Assembly (NCBI GenBank): GCA_913061515.1
Contig: CAJXSF010000017.1
Location: 1-55,766 of the forward strand
Direction: 5' to 3'
Length of the DNA stretch: 55,766 bases
Source: an uncultured Gammaproteobacteria bacterium
GTDB lineage: Bacteria; Pseudomonadota; Gammaproteobacteria; Pseudomonadales; Pseudohongiellaceae
Shown here: one piece after another, positions 34,517-44,394 of the stretch
Layout of the letters: each line of letters starts with the position of its first letter
How positions within the stretch are numbered: the first letter of the stretch is position 1
Notes under the pieces: model-generated
Seen by the model: only the letters and a program-made list of their open reading frames with translations
Database searches by the model: none
What the model was told of the DNA's origin: nothing
Made by a program: the position numbers and the translations under genes

Positions 34517-36469
34517 ATGGCGGAAAAATTCAAGCTAAATGATCATGAACGCGACACCCTGATTTTTAACAGGCGCATGATTGTCGCTGGTGTTTTTATC
34601 TTTCTGCTAATCAGCGCTTTTATTGCTTGGATGGTCTATCTCCAAGTGTATCGCTATGATTATTTTGCCGCTCGCTCGGACGGCAACCGACTCCATTCAC
34701 AATATGTCGCACCGAATCGCGGACTAATTTACGACCGCAATGGCGTGTTACTCGCTGACAATCGTCCAATTTTCAACCTGACAGTGGTGCGTGAAACGGC
34801 GACGAATCTAGATGTTTCTCTCGACTTACTGCGTTCTGTGATTGATTTGAGTGACGATGATATCGAGCAATACCGCGCCCGTCAGAGCCGTCGTGCCGTG
34901 CCGCATACTTCCGTTCCATTACGTTATCAACTGAGCGAAGAAGAAATGGCGAATATCGCCGTAAATCAACACCTGTTGCCAGGCATTGCTGTAGAGGCGC
35001 AACTTGTTCGCCATTATCCCTTCCGGGAACGTGCGTCGCATGCCATCGGTTATGTCTCTGAAATCAATAAAGATGAAATGACAGCGATGGATGCTGATAT
35101 GGCTGCCAACTATCGTGGCACCCATCAAATAGGTAAAACAGGCATTGAGAAGACTTACGAGTCCCTATTGCACGGGCAGGTAGGGTACGAAACAGTCGAG
35201 AAAAATAACCGCGGACAAGTGATGCGGGTTTTGGATCGCACCGATCCTATACCTGGACGCGATATTGTGTTGCACATGGACAGCCGCCTACAAGCTGCCG
35301 CCGAGAAAGCGTTGGGCGATAAACGAGGCGCAGTCGTGGCCATTGATCCGGCGACAGGCGGTGTGCTCGCGATGGTGAGCAAACCAGGCTATGACCCTAA
35401 TCTTTTTGTCACAGGCATAAGCCGAGCACAATTAGCCGATCTCAATCGATCGGGGCACACCCCTTTGTTCAATCGCGCGATTGCCTCGCGGGTTCCTGGC
35501 TCTACTATCAAACCGTTTATTGGCTTAGCCGGCCTATACCATGAAACGATCACGCCTGAGACAGTCATTGGTGATCCAGGCTATTTTCGACTACAAGGCC
35601 GTACCCGTCCTTATTATGACTGGACTTGGTGGGTTGATAAGTCTGGGCATGGCGCTATCGATTTACGTCGAGCCATCTATCAGTCCTGTAATACCTATTT
35701 CTACCAACTTGCTGTTGACCTTGGCATAGAAAAAATCCACGACTACTTAGTAACCTTCGGCTTCGGTGAAAACCATGCAATAGATATTCCCGAGGCGAGC
35801 GGTGGCATTGTTCCATCGGAAGCGTGGAAAATGGAGAACCGTGGAGAGATTTGGTACCCAGGCGAGACTCCCTATGAAGGCATCGGTAATGGCATTTTCC
35901 AAGCGACGACTTTACAAATGGCCGCCGCTGCTGCCGCTATTGCCAATCATGGGGTGTTGAAACAGCCGCGCATGTTGCGTGGAACGATCGGCAGTGATGG
36001 CGAAGAAACCGATGTGATCTTTCCAGACACTGCCGCAAGCAAGCAATTGCTGCCATCGCAAGAGCAGATTGAATTGGTGCGCAACGCAATGGTTGATGTA
36101 GTGAATAAACCCTATGACAGTGAGCATCGCCGGCACGAGGGTTCGGCCTACCCAGTGTTACGAGCCAGTGGTGAGCCATTGCTCTATCCCATGGGCGGAA
36201 AGTCCGGCACAGCCCAAGTCGTGCAGTTTCAAGTCGATAGCGCTGGTAATAGAGACGACGGTGAGGTTGCTGAACAATTTCGTACCCATGCGATGTTTAT
36301 CGCCTTTGACGCCTCCGAGCATTCGCGCATCGCCGTAGCTGTGTTTGTGGAAAATGGCGGAGGTGGCGGTACGGTCGCATTTCCGGTCGCTCGAGCCGTC
36401 TTGGATGCTTATTTAGTCCCAGAGCAAGAAACATTCACTGAAGTCAGTGTTGCGCACAACGACCACTAA
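34517..36469 (+). CDS. mrdA: Penicillin-binding protein 2 (elongation transpeptidase)
   Basis: 650 residues. Short cytoplasmic N-terminus, one membrane helix (about 21-43), PBP dimerisation domain (PNRGLIYDRNGVLLADNRP), then the transpeptidase: S329-T-I-K332 nucleophile motif, S390-C-N392, and K562-S-G-T. It cross-links peptidoglycan during rod elongation with the glycosyltransferase RodA, encoded 56 bp downstream. The gene lies in the conserved rlmH-mrdA-mrdB order. Confidence 0.97.
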   Translation: MAEKFKLNDHERDTLIFNRRMIVAGVFIFLLISAFIAWMVYLQVYRYDYFAARSDGNRLHSQYVAPNRGLIYDRNGVLLADNRPIFNLTVVRETATNLDVSLDLLRSVIDLSDDDIEQYRARQSRRAVPHTSVPLRYQLSEEEMANIAVNQHLLPGIAVEAQLVRHYPFRERASHAIGYVSEINKDEMTAMDADMAANYRGTHQIGKTGIEKTYESLLHGQVGYETVEKNNRGQVMRVLDRTDPIPGRDIVLHMDSRLQAAAEKALGDKRGAVVAIDPATGGVLAMVSKPGYDPNLFVTGISRAQLADLNRSGHTPLFNRAIASRVPGSTIKPFIGLAGLYHETITPETVIGDPGYFRLQGRTRPYYDWTWWVDKSGHGAIDLRRAIYQSCNTYFYQLAVDLGIEKIHDYLVTFGFGENHAIDIPEASGGIVPSEAWKMENRGEIWYPGETPYEGIGNGIFQATTLQMAAAAAAIANHGVLKQPRMLRGTIGSDGEETDVIFPDTAASKQLLPSQEQIELVRNAMVDVVNKPYDSEHRRHEGSAYPVLRASGEPLLYPMGGKSGTAQVVQFQVDSAGNRDDGEVAEQFRTHAMFIAFDASEHSRIAVAVFVENGGGGGTVAFPVARAVLDAYLVPEQETFTEVSVAHNDH

Positions 36470-36525
36470 TGCGTTTATTAACGCACTATTTTTTAATTAC
36501 CAATTGTTAAGGCGTCTACTCAAGC

Positions 36526-37677
36526 ATGGCAACTCGTAGTATGAATCGCCAAATGAACCCAGGGTTTTACAAACTCTCCGGCAGGGCGGGTGCGAATAAG
36601 CGCGCATTAAAATTAGATGCTCCGCTAATCTTGTCCTTGTTCTGTTTGGCGGTATACGGCTTGATGGTGCTCTTTAGTGCCAGTGGCGAAAACATCAATG
36701 ATGTTGAACGGCAAGCGGCTGCCATTGTCGTAGCCTTTGTTGTAATGATCGCAATAGCGCAGTTTGAGGTAGATTTTTTTCGGCGTGGCGCATTGCTTAT
36801 GTATGTGGGCGGGTTAGGCGTTCTGGTGATCGTGTTGCTCTTTGGGTCGGAGGTCAATGGCGCAACGGCATGGTTAGATTTGCCGGGACTGCCTAGCTTT
36901 CAGCCATCTGAACTAGAGAAATTTCTAGTGCCAATGATGCTGGCCTCTTATATGTCCAATCGATCATTGCCACCACGTTTCAAAGACTTGCTTGTTTGCG
37001 CGGTGATCATTCTGCTGCCTTCCGCATTGATCCTATTACAGAATGATACAGGGACCGCGCTCATGGTTGCCATGTCCGGGATCTTCACTGTGTTATTGGC
37101 AGGAATCAGTTGGCGTATTGTTTTCTCCGGCGCAGCGCTTCTTATTATGGCCTCGCCTGCTTGGTATATTTTTCTGGCCAAGGCGCACCAGAAAAATAGG
37201 ATTCTGACCTTCTTCGATCCTTATCGTGACCCTACAGGCGCCGGCTACAATATTATTCAATCACAAATCGCGATCGGCTCAGGTGGGGTTCAAGGTAAGG
37301 GTTGGTTGAATGGGGCGCAATCGCAGCTAGATTTCATTCCTGAGAGTAATACGGACTTCATACTAGCGGTATTGGCCGAAGAATTTGGCTTGTTGGGTGT
37401 CTTGTTCCTAGTGACACTCTATCTTGCAGTGCTTGCCCGTGGTTTTTACATTGCCCTAACCGCGCAAGATACTTTCGGCCGCTTGTTAGCCGGTAGCATC
37501 ATCTTAACGTTCTTTTTCTACGCTTTCGTCAATATGGCGATGGTGTCTGGCCTAATGCCCGTCGTGGGGCTGCCATTGCCGTTGGTGAGCAAAGGCGGCA
37601 CCTCGATTGTGACTTTGTTGATTGGTTTTGGGATTTTAATGTCAATCCATACGCACAAACGTGTGTTACCGAGATAA
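36526..37677 (+). CDS. mrdB: Rod-shape SEDS glycosyltransferase RodA
   Basis: 383 residues, about ten membrane helices. FQPSELEKF, LDPYRDPTGAGYNIIQSQIAIGSGG, KGWLNGAQSQLDFIPE and D277 (SNTDFILAVLAEE), equivalent to the essential Asp of RodA, are all present. It polymerises lipid II during elongation with PBP2. Two usually fixed positions differ: QPD of the family is QND (N173) and VSYGG is VSKGG (K356). MltB, which follows rodA in Pseudomonas, is absent, so rlpA comes next. Confidence 0.95.
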   Translation: MATRSMNRQMNPGFYKLSGRAGANKRALKLDAPLILSLFCLAVYGLMVLFSASGENINDVERQAAAIVVAFVVMIAIAQFEVDFFRRGALLMYVGGLGVLVIVLLFGSEVNGATAWLDLPGLPSFQPSELEKFLVPMMLASYMSNRSLPPRFKDLLVCAVIILLPSALILLQNDTGTALMVAMSGIFTVLLAGISWRIVFSGAALLIMASPAWYIFLAKAHQKNRILTFFDPYRDPTGAGYNIIQSQIAIGSGGVQGKGWLNGAQSQLDFIPESNTDFILAVLAEEFGLLGVLFLVTLYLAVLARGFYIALTAQDTFGRLLAGSIILTFFFYAFVNMAMVSGLMPVVGLPLPLVSKGGTSIVTLLIGFGILMSIHTHKRVLPR

Positions 37678-37686
37678 CATATTGAT

Positions 37687-37692
37687 TATAAT
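37687..37692 (+). promoter_or_regulatory. Possible -10 box before rlpA
   Basis: A perfect TATAAT 33 bp before the rlpA GTG. The -35 candidates near 37664-37671 are poor. It may give rlpA-dacA-ybeD-lipB its own promoter at the end of mrdB. Confidence 0.4.
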
Positions 37693-37724
37693 GCCGAATA
37701 TTTCGAGTGTAAGGGGTTTATTGC

Positions 37725-38615
37725 GTGCTCGCTAAAGCGAAGTTTTTTAAGTACGTCTGCGCATCAATTGCCGTGTTCACACTAGTGGCCTGTTCGAGTG
37801 CACCGAGCTCACGTAATGCTCCGACCACGATGTCGGCTTCAGACGCCTATCAGGCCAGTCGCTATTCCATCTCCCAAGACCGCGGGCCAAGCCAAGCACT
37901 AGATTTATCTCAGGTGCGCGAAGTAATTCCTGTGATTGAGAATCGCACGCTTGCAGGCAATAAGAGCCCTTATACTGTTAATGGGCGAACCTATACGGTT
38001 ATGGAGTCTGAGCAGGGTTATCGAGAACGAGGTTTTGCTTCGTGGTATGGAGAAAAATTCCACGGACATAAAACCTCAAATGGCGAAATTTACGATATGT
38101 TTCAGCTCTCTGCCGCACATAAGAGCATGCCTATTCCCAGTTATCTTAAAGTGACAAACTTAGAGAACAATCGCAGCATCATCGTACGCGTGAATGATCG
38201 GGGCCCCTTTCACAGCGACCGGATCATCGATCTTTCCTATGCGGCTGCGCATATGCTGGGGTACGACAATAAAGGCACAGCAATGGTTGAGGTCGAGGCG
38301 ATAGTCCCCACGATGCAGGCTAGTACCACGCCCGCACCATCATACACGGCGCCAGTACCCGCCCAATTGCCACCCACAGGGGCGATTTTGCAAGTAGGGG
38401 CATTTTCTGACCGATCAGCCGCTGAGCAATTGAGCGCTCGTTTGCGCAATATGACAACAAGGCCTGTGTTTATTCGGTCTGTACAATTAGAAGACTCAAA
38501 TGAGGTGCTCCATCGAGTACGCGTTGGGCCAATTCCAAATGCGGACGAGATCACACGGATTAGTAATAGCGTTGTTGCCGCAGATTTGGGAAGGCCGTAC
38601 ACTGTTCGCGAGTAA
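37725..38615 (+). CDS. rlpA: Septal ring lytic transglycosylase RlpA, lipoprotein
   Basis: 296 residues with a GTG start after AGGGG. Lipoprotein signal ending LVAC (C23), so membrane-anchored, facing the periplasm. The double-psi beta-barrel domain at about 100-190 has RGFASWYGEKFHGHKTSNGE and VRVNDRGPF with the catalytic His and Asp pattern. Then a Pro/Thr linker and a SPOR domain at about 220-296 (LQVGAFSDRSAAEQL), which binds denuded glycan at the septum. Pseudomonas RlpA cuts such naked strands. Part of the mrdAB-rlpA-dacA cluster. Confidence 0.95.
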   Translation: MLAKAKFFKYVCASIAVFTLVACSSAPSSRNAPTTMSASDAYQASRYSISQDRGPSQALDLSQVREVIPVIENRTLAGNKSPYTVNGRTYTVMESEQGYRERGFASWYGEKFHGHKTSNGEIYDMFQLSAAHKSMPIPSYLKVTNLENNRSIIVRVNDRGPFHSDRIIDLSYAAAHMLGYDNKGTAMVEVEAIVPTMQASTTPAPSYTAPVPAQLPPTGAILQVGAFSDRSAAEQLSARLRNMTTRPVFIRSVQLEDSNEVLHRVRVGPIPNADEITRISNSVVAADLGRPYTVRE

Positions 38616-38686
38616 AAAATAGGCTGTAAGCCTTTCATGACATGATATTTAGAGGTTGGAAACGGGTGAATATGCAGGAGAAAGTG

Positions 38687-39922
38687 ATGGCTAAGACTGG
38701 ATGTCCAAAGTTGGGTTCAGAGACACTCAAGTCCCATATGCGCAAGGCAAGCATGTCTTTTGTAGCAATGTTTGCGCTTGTCTCGACACTTTCACTGAGT
38801 ACGGGAAGCGTTGCCCAAACAACAAGCACTCTAGCGATTATTCCTCGGCCACCGCAAATTGCGGCTAGTAGCTATATTTTGATGGACGCTGAGACGGGTA
38901 AAGTCATTGTTGAGGAAAATGCAGATGTGCAACTTCCTCCGGCTAGCTTGACCAAGATCATGACGGCCTATATTGCAGAGGTCGAGATCGACAACGGCAA
39001 TATGAGCCTCGACGACGAGGTGCATATCAGTGAGAAAGCCTGGCGTACTCAAGGCTCAAAGATGTTTGTTGACGTCAATAGCAATGTGCGGGTTGAAGAC
39101 TTGCTGCGTGGCATCATTATTCAATCTGGTAACGACGCTAGTGTCGCGATGGCAGAGCACCTCGCGGGTAGCGAAGATGCGTTTGCGGACATGATGAATC
39201 AGCATGCGCAACGTCTAGGCATGACTAATACGTTTTTCATGAATGCGAGCGGATTAGATACAGAAGAGCGCTACAATATTATGTCGGCGCGCGATCTCGC
39301 CATACTCGCCCGGGCAACGATACAAGAGCACCCAGATCACTACTCAATCTACTCGGAACGCGAATTTACCTATAACGGTATACAGCAGCCAAATCGCAAT
39401 ACCTTGTTATTCCGTGATCGTAATATCGACGGCATGAAGACAGGGTGGACTACTGCCGCTGGCTACTGCCTAGTCGCATCGGGCGAGCGTGATGGCATGC
39501 GTTTGATTTCAGTGGTAATGGGGACGGCAAGTGAAGATGCGCGTGCCACAGAAAGTCAGAAATTGATGACTTATGGTTTCCGCTATTTCGAAACCAGCCC
39601 GCTGTATTCCGCTGGCGATATATTGAGTTCCACGAAGGTGTGGTCTGGAAAGGAAAATGCCGTCGAGCTAGGCATCACCGAAGATGTCGTGGCGACAATT
39701 CCACGGGGTCAGGCCGGTGAACTTCAAGCGACTTTGAACATCGATGAAACTGTGACAGCGCCTATTACGCAAGGGCAAGTGTTAGGCAGTGTAGAGATTA
39801 CGCTCGGCGACGAGATCATCTATCAAGGCGATGTAGCAGCCCTGCAAGCAGTTGAGCGTGCAGGTTTCTTGAAGCGCTTGATCGATTTCCTAACGATGTT
39901 CTTTACTAATTTATTTAGCTAA
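38687..39922 (+). CDS. dacA: D-alanyl-D-alanine carboxypeptidase (PBP5 type)
   Basis: 411 residues from ATG 38687, which has CAGGAG six bases before it. Upstream ATGs at 38642 and 38672 lack this. The signal peptide is long, with cleavage near SVA before QTT (about 43). Active-site motifs S87-x-x-K90 (SLTK), S147-G-N149 and K251-T-G253. A beta-rich domain follows, with an amphipathic C-terminal helix (FLKRLIDFLTMFFTNLF) that anchors to the inner membrane. It trims pentapeptides in the periplasm. Confidence 0.96.
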   Translation: MAKTGCPKLGSETLKSHMRKASMSFVAMFALVSTLSLSTGSVAQTTSTLAIIPRPPQIAASSYILMDAETGKVIVEENADVQLPPASLTKIMTAYIAEVEIDNGNMSLDDEVHISEKAWRTQGSKMFVDVNSNVRVEDLLRGIIIQSGNDASVAMAEHLAGSEDAFADMMNQHAQRLGMTNTFFMNASGLDTEERYNIMSARDLAILARATIQEHPDHYSIYSEREFTYNGIQQPNRNTLLFRDRNIDGMKTGWTTAAGYCLVASGERDGMRLISVVMGTASEDARATESQKLMTYGFRYFETSPLYSAGDILSSTKVWSGKENAVELGITEDVVATIPRGQAGELQATLNIDETVTAPITQGQVLGSVEITLGDEIIYQGDVAALQAVERAGFLKRLIDFLTMFFTNLFS

Positions 39923-39933
39923 TCGGCGAGTGT

Positions 39934-40203
39934 ATGAGTGAAGTAAAAGCACCAAAAATTGAGTTTCCATGCAGCTACCCTGTAAAGGTGATGGGGCATG
40001 CGACTCCCGATTTCGAGCAAGATGTCTTGGCGCTTGTGCAAAAGCATGCGCCAGAGACAAAACAAGAGCATGTATCGGTTCGGCCTAGCAATAACGGCAA
40101 TTACCTTGCAGTGACGATTGTTATCGAAGCCACAGGGGTCGAGCAGTTGACCATCATGTTCGAGGATCTCAAGTCTCATACGAGCGTCAAGCTGGTGCTA
40201 TAA
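39934..40203 (+). CDS. ybeD: YbeD family (DUF493) protein
   Basis: 89 residues. ACT-like alpha/beta fold of DUF493, with [13 protein letters not shown] near the start and [23 protein letters not shown] near the end. Its function is not settled; it is almost always found between dacA and lipB, as here (11 bp after dacA, 31 bp before lipB). A role linked to lipoate transfer is often proposed on this basis. Confidence 0.92.
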   Translation: MSEVKAPKIEFPCSYPVKVMGHATPDFEQDVLALVQKHAPETKQEHVSVRPSNNGNYLAVTIVIEATGVEQLTIMFEDLKSHTSVKLVL

Positions 40204-40234
40204 CCCTCTCTTAGAGCGTTCTTCGGATATTGAA

Positions 40235-40945
40235 TTGCAACATCTCTCACAATCACTTTGTATACGCACGCTGAGCAGCACAAGCTCAGCGCCGTGGGAG
40301 CCGTTTGCTTATGAACCGGTCTTCAAGGCCATGCAAGAGTTTACGGCGCAACGTGATGCAAACACAAAAGACGAAATTTGGTTGCTTAACCATAAACCAG
40401 TGTTTACTCAAGGGCAGGCTGGCAAAGCTGAGCACATTCTAGTCCCTGGGGATATTCCGGTAGTGCAGATCGACCGCGGTGGTCAGGTTACCTATCATGG
40501 GCCAGGGCAGTTGGTTGCTTATCTTTTATTGGATGTCCGTCGCTCAGCCCTTGGCGTACGAGACCTAGTAGAGCGTATCGAGTCGAGTATTATCGACGTC
40601 TTAGCAGGCTTTGGCATCGACAGTGAGAGCCAGAGAAAGGCTCCCGGCGTCTATGTAAATAATGCTAAAATTGCCGCTCTTGGGCTAAGAATTCGCAATG
40701 GCTGTTCGTATCACGGTCTAAGCTTTAATATTGCGATGGATTTGTCGCCGTTCTCCCGTATAAACCCATGTGGGTATGCAGGAATGCAAGTGACGCAATT
40801 GTGTGATCTTGTGCCGTCCATGCAAGCTGTTGCAGCAGTTACACAATTAGATGATGTGGCAAAACGCTTGAGCGTAGCATTAGCAGAGAAGCTTGAGTAC
40901 AGCGATATCGAGTACAGCAATAAACCATTGGTAATATTGGCATAA
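40235..40945 (+). CDS. lipB: Octanoyl-ACP:protein octanoyltransferase
   Basis: 236 residues with a TTG start at 40235 and a weak ribosome site. No ATG would retain the N-terminal [10 protein letters not shown] part of the fold. [17 protein letters not shown]145 ([12 protein letters not shown]) and the acyl-carrying C179 ([10 protein letters not shown]) are the family's catalytic features. It moves octanoate from ACP to lipoyl domains. Adjacent lipA completes the cofactor. Confidence 0.95.
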   Translation: MQHLSQSLCIRTLSSTSSAPWEPFAYEPVFKAMQEFTAQRDANTKDEIWLLNHKPVFTQGQAGKAEHILVPGDIPVVQIDRGGQVTYHGPGQLVAYLLLDVRRSALGVRDLVERIESSIIDVLAGFGIDSESQRKAPGVYVNNAKIAALGLRIRNGCSYHGLSFNIAMDLSPFSRINPCGYAGMQVTQLCDLVPSMQAVAAVTQLDDVAKRLSVALAEKLEYSDIEYSNKPLVILA

Positions 40946-41021
40946 TCGCGAGTGCGCAAGTAACAAGCGCAAGCCAAACGAACCCATTACACGCTTATAA
41001 GCAAAGGTTAATAAAGACATT

Positions 41022-41984
41022 ATGGCCGAACAACCAAGACGCAATGTGCTCATCGAAGGTAAAAAACTTCGAGGTGCTGAAAAGGTAGCCCGCATTCCAG
41101 TAAAAGTGATTCCAACAGTCGATTTGTTGAAAAAGCCCGACTGGATTCGCGTGAAGGTGCCTGCGTCTCCGAAAATTAACAGCATAAAACAGAAGCTGCG
41201 TGAGCATAAGCTCGCGTCCGTATGTGAAGAGGCATCCTGTCCAAATCTGGGCGAGTGCTTCAGTAATGGCACAGCGACTTTCATGATCATGGGGGAGATT
41301 TGCACGCGACGCTGTCCTTTCTGTGACGTGGCTCATGGAAAGCCCAAACCTCTATATGAGGATGAACCGCGAGAGCTAGCCGAAGCCATCGCCGAGATGG
41401 GTTTGCGGTATGTGGTGATTACCTCTGTCGACCGAGATGACTTGAAAGACAGCGGTGCGCAACATTTTGCTAACTGCATTAGTGAGACTCGCCGCTTGAA
41501 CCCTGATATTCAGATCGAAGTGTTGGTGCCTGATTTCCGTGGGCGTATGGAGATTGCACTCGATATTCTAGAGAAGACACCACCGCATGTGTTTAACCAC
41601 AATCTTGAAACGGTGCCGCGTTTGTATCGAAAAGCACGACCAGGGGCGAACTACGAATGGTCTTTGGAGTTATTGCGTCGCTATAAAGAGCGCGCGCCTG
41701 CGGTTATGAGCAAGTCAGGCCTGATGCTAGGGCTGGGGGAGACAAAAGAAGAAGTCATGGAAGTGATGCGTGATCTTAAGGCTCACAATGTCGATATGGT
41801 GACGCTGGGGCAATACTTGCAACCTAGCCGCAGCCATCTCGCGGTAAGCCGATTTGTGCACCCAGATGAGTTCGAAGAATTACGTGAGTATGGCGAGAAG
41901 CTTGGGTTTACCCACATTGCGAGCGGCCCTCTAGTGCGCTCTTCGTATCATGCCGACAAACAAGCCAAAGGCGAATTAGTATAA
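41022..41984 (+). CDS. lipA: Lipoyl synthase
   Basis: 320 residues. The auxiliary [4Fe-4S] cluster cysteines C68, C73 and C79 ([12 protein letters not shown]) and the radical-SAM cysteines C94, C98 and C101 ([10 protein letters not shown]) are present, and the C-terminal RSSY serine ligand is intact. It inserts two sulfurs into protein-bound octanoate. Last gene of the conserved plus-strand cluster. A short hairpin (GCAAAGCG/CGCTTTGT, 42012-42030) follows it but without a T-run. Confidence 0.98.
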   Translation: MAEQPRRNVLIEGKKLRGAEKVARIPVKVIPTVDLLKKPDWIRVKVPASPKINSIKQKLREHKLASVCEEASCPNLGECFSNGTATFMIMGEICTRRCPFCDVAHGKPKPLYEDEPRELAEAIAEMGLRYVVITSVDRDDLKDSGAQHFANCISETRRLNPDIQIEVLVPDFRGRMEIALDILEKTPPHVFNHNLETVPRLYRKARPGANYEWSLELLRRYKERAPAVMSKSGLMLGLGETKEEVMEVMRDLKAHNVDMVTLGQYLQPSRSHLAVSRFVHPDEFEELREYGEKLGFTHIASGPLVRSSYHADKQAKGELV

Positions 41985-42057
41985 GCCGCCTGTTTTCAAA
42001 ACAATATAGCCGCAAAGCGATGCGCTTTGTCTAGCAAGTCAGTGAGTAGAGGTAGAA

Positions 42058-43020
42058 ATGATCGGGATCGGAAAAATACTACTAAGAGCTACGCGTCAGT
42101 TCGGTACGGCATTGCTACTGATGGCAGCAATTTCTGCCAATGCGCAAGCGAATACGATTGTGAGAATTAGCACTTCAATGGGGGATTTTTCGCTAGAGTT
42201 ATTTGATACGGCGACTCCTGTGACTGTGCAGAATTTTTTGAGCTATGTGAATAGTGGAGCCTTCAATGGTTCTTACTTTCATCGGCTTGTGGAAGACTTT
42301 GTCGTACAAGGTGGGGCGTACAAATTTGTGCCTTTTCAAGGCGCCGTCATTATTCCTACTAATGATCCGATTGTGAATGAGTATGGTATTCCTAATACTC
42401 GTGGCACTGTTGCAATGGCAAAGGTGGGTGGAAACCCAAATAGCGCCACCTCACAATGGTTTGTGAATCTCGCAGACAATTCAGCGAGTTTGGATGAACG
42501 AAATAACGGCGGCTTTACCGTGTTTGGCCGTGTTCTAGGCGATGGCATGCTTGTCTTAGATAGAATAAATGAGCTTACAACGTATAACCTAGGGTCTACC
42601 CATGCAGAATTACCGCTGCGTGACTTCGGTGCGTCTGCTAGTTTGGGGGCGGCAAACTTTGTCGCTATGAATGCCGAAGTGGTACAGCGTTATAGCTCAG
42701 CATTGAGTGTGTTTGAGTATCATTCCGGAATATTACAAACCACAGTAGACGGTGGTGAGACACTTGGCACTTACAGCCTAAATCTTTCTTTGCAAAACGA
42801 TCTTCCTGGTATCGTGTTCAAACTGAACGCGGATAGTTTGGTGGATTTGGGCATTAGTCCAGATGATCGTGCTACATTCTCTAGTGACGACAATCGGCTA
42901 CGTATCCCTTATTTAGAACTTAACAATAACGGAAATGTGAGTGCGATTACGAACGTAGTATTTGTCCTTAGCGATGCTACAAATTGGCTATTTACGCTGG
43001 AATCTTACGACCAACAATAA
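42058..43020 (+). CDS. Secreted cyclophilin-type prolyl isomerase with extra C-terminal domain
   Basis: 320 residues. Signal peptide to about ANA (28-29). Residues 33-195 are a cyclophilin: FSLELFDTATPVTVQNFLSYV, YFHRLVEDFVVQGG, NSATSQWFVNLADN and GFTVFGRVLGDG. The remaining 125 residues are beta-rich and unassigned (about 200-320), ending in LFTLESYDQQ. Known periplasmic PpiA is about 190 residues, so the tail is an addition. It probably folds exported proteins. The stop is 20 bp before the NSS transporter ATG. Confidence 0.88.
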   Translation: MIGIGKILLRATRQFGTALLLMAAISANAQANTIVRISTSMGDFSLELFDTATPVTVQNFLSYVNSGAFNGSYFHRLVEDFVVQGGAYKFVPFQGAVIIPTNDPIVNEYGIPNTRGTVAMAKVGGNPNSATSQWFVNLADNSASLDERNNGGFTVFGRVLGDGMLVLDRINELTTYNLGSTHAELPLRDFGASASLGAANFVAMNAEVVQRYSSALSVFEYHSGILQTTVDGGETLGTYSLNLSLQNDLPGIVFKLNADSLVDLGISPDDRATFSSDDNRLRIPYLELNNNGNVSAITNVVFVLSDATNWLFTLESYDQQ

Positions 43021-43040
43021 AAACAAGCGAGGCGTCACCA

Positions 43041-44393
43041 ATGGCGGCAGCACGGGGAGAGTTTAGCTCTAGATTCGGTTTTCTAATGGCTGCCGCAGGC
43101 TCTGCAGTTGGGCTTGGTAATATATGGGGCTTTCCTACTAATGCCGCCAGCAATGGTGGTGCCGCTTTTCTCTTTCTCTATCTTTTTTTGGCATTCACCT
43201 TAGCCTATCCAGCCTTGATGGCCGAGCTCATCATAGGGCGCCACACCCGTTCTAACGCTGTTGGGGCATTGCGCCAGCTTGCCCCTAATCCCAAGCTTGC
43301 AAAACTGGGCAGTGTCGTCGGGTTCGCAGGAATAGCAACGGTTACCTTAATTTTGAGTTTCTACTCGATTGTCAGTGGCTGGATGCTTGCTTGGTTGCTT
43401 AATTCTTTAGCAACAATAGTGGGTTGGGATGCAGCCTCGGCTTGGCTGACCAATGATGGTGAGTCGCGCAATGCAATTTTCTCTGTTGTATTCATGTTGT
43501 TAACGGTAATTGTGATAAGCGCAGGCGTGCGTGATGGTATCGAAAAGTGGGCTTCAAGATTGATGCCTGCCTTGATTTTCATCTTAGTGCTGTTGATTAT
43601 TTATGTCATGACATTAGAAGGCGCAATGGATGGCTTGAGAGCCTATCTAGTGCCAGACTTCAGCGTTGCATTGCAGCCAGGTTTGATTATAAGCGCGCTT
43701 GGACAAGCCTTCTTCTCGCTGTCTCTAGGTGTCGGAACGATGTTAATCTACGGCTCCTATCTGAGCAGTAGAGAGAACCTCCCGGTCATAGGTGGTTTAG
43801 TGGCAATGCTCGATACGGGGATTGCGTTCTTGGCGGGGTTATTAATTCTTCCATCCATGTATGTCGCTCTAGCCAATGGTGTGGAGATCTTCGATGCGAG
43901 CGGTGCATTGGTGGCAGGGCCGGGATTGATCATTGCCGTACTGCCTGCGTTGTTTGACACGATGGGCAGTGCTGGCGTGTTTGTAGCATTTGCTTTCTTT
44001 GTTCTGATGACAATCGCGTCCCTAACATCTTCGATATCGATGCTTGAAGTACCGGTTGCTTACGTTGTGGAGACTTTCGACACCCAAAGGCGCAAAGCGA
44101 CTTATTTTCTTGGCATTGGGATTGCCTTAATTTGTTTGTTAATAGTCTATAACTTTGCCACGATGTTTGATCTCGTGGTGAGCGTGACAACTGAATACAG
44201 CCAACCCTTATTGGGATTATTTTTCACCATTTTCGTGGGGTGGATCTGGAAGCGCAATGGAGTGTTGCAAGAATTGCAGAAAGGGTATGCCGGCGCTGAA
44301 CATTCTTTTTTCTGGAAAATCTGGCCTTTCTATATTCGTTTCGTCTGCCCGATTGCGATCGCTGCTGTGTATATTCAATTGGTGTTTTTCTGA
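43041..44393 (+). CDS. Neurotransmitter:sodium symporter (NSS/SNF) family transporter
   Basis: 450 residues from ATG 43041 (CGAGG upstream). The frame is open from 42984, but that part overlaps the cyclophilin gene. About eleven or twelve membrane helices. The first helix holds AAAGSAVGLGNIWGFP, the sodium and substrate site of LeuT-like bacterial carriers. GGAAFLFLYL and SLSLGVGTMLIYGSYL follow. Substrate probably an amino acid; not determinable. Its stop is one base from the convergent aminotransferase stop. Confidence 0.92.
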   Translation: MAAARGEFSSRFGFLMAAAGSAVGLGNIWGFPTNAASNGGAAFLFLYLFLAFTLAYPALMAELIIGRHTRSNAVGALRQLAPNPKLAKLGSVVGFAGIATVTLILSFYSIVSGWMLAWLLNSLATIVGWDAASAWLTNDGESRNAIFSVVFMLLTVIVISAGVRDGIEKWASRLMPALIFILVLLIIYVMTLEGAMDGLRAYLVPDFSVALQPGLIISALGQAFFSLSLGVGTMLIYGSYLSSRENLPVIGGLVAMLDTGIAFLAGLLILPSMYVALANGVEIFDASGALVAGPGLIIAVLPALFDTMGSAGVFVAFAFFVLMTIASLTSSISMLEVPVAYVVETFDTQRRKATYFLGIGIALICLLIVYNFATMFDLVVSVTTEYSQPLLGLFFTIFVGWIWKRNGVLQELQKGYAGAEHSFFWKIWPFYIRFVCPIAIAAVYIQLVFF

Positions 44394-44394
44394 T

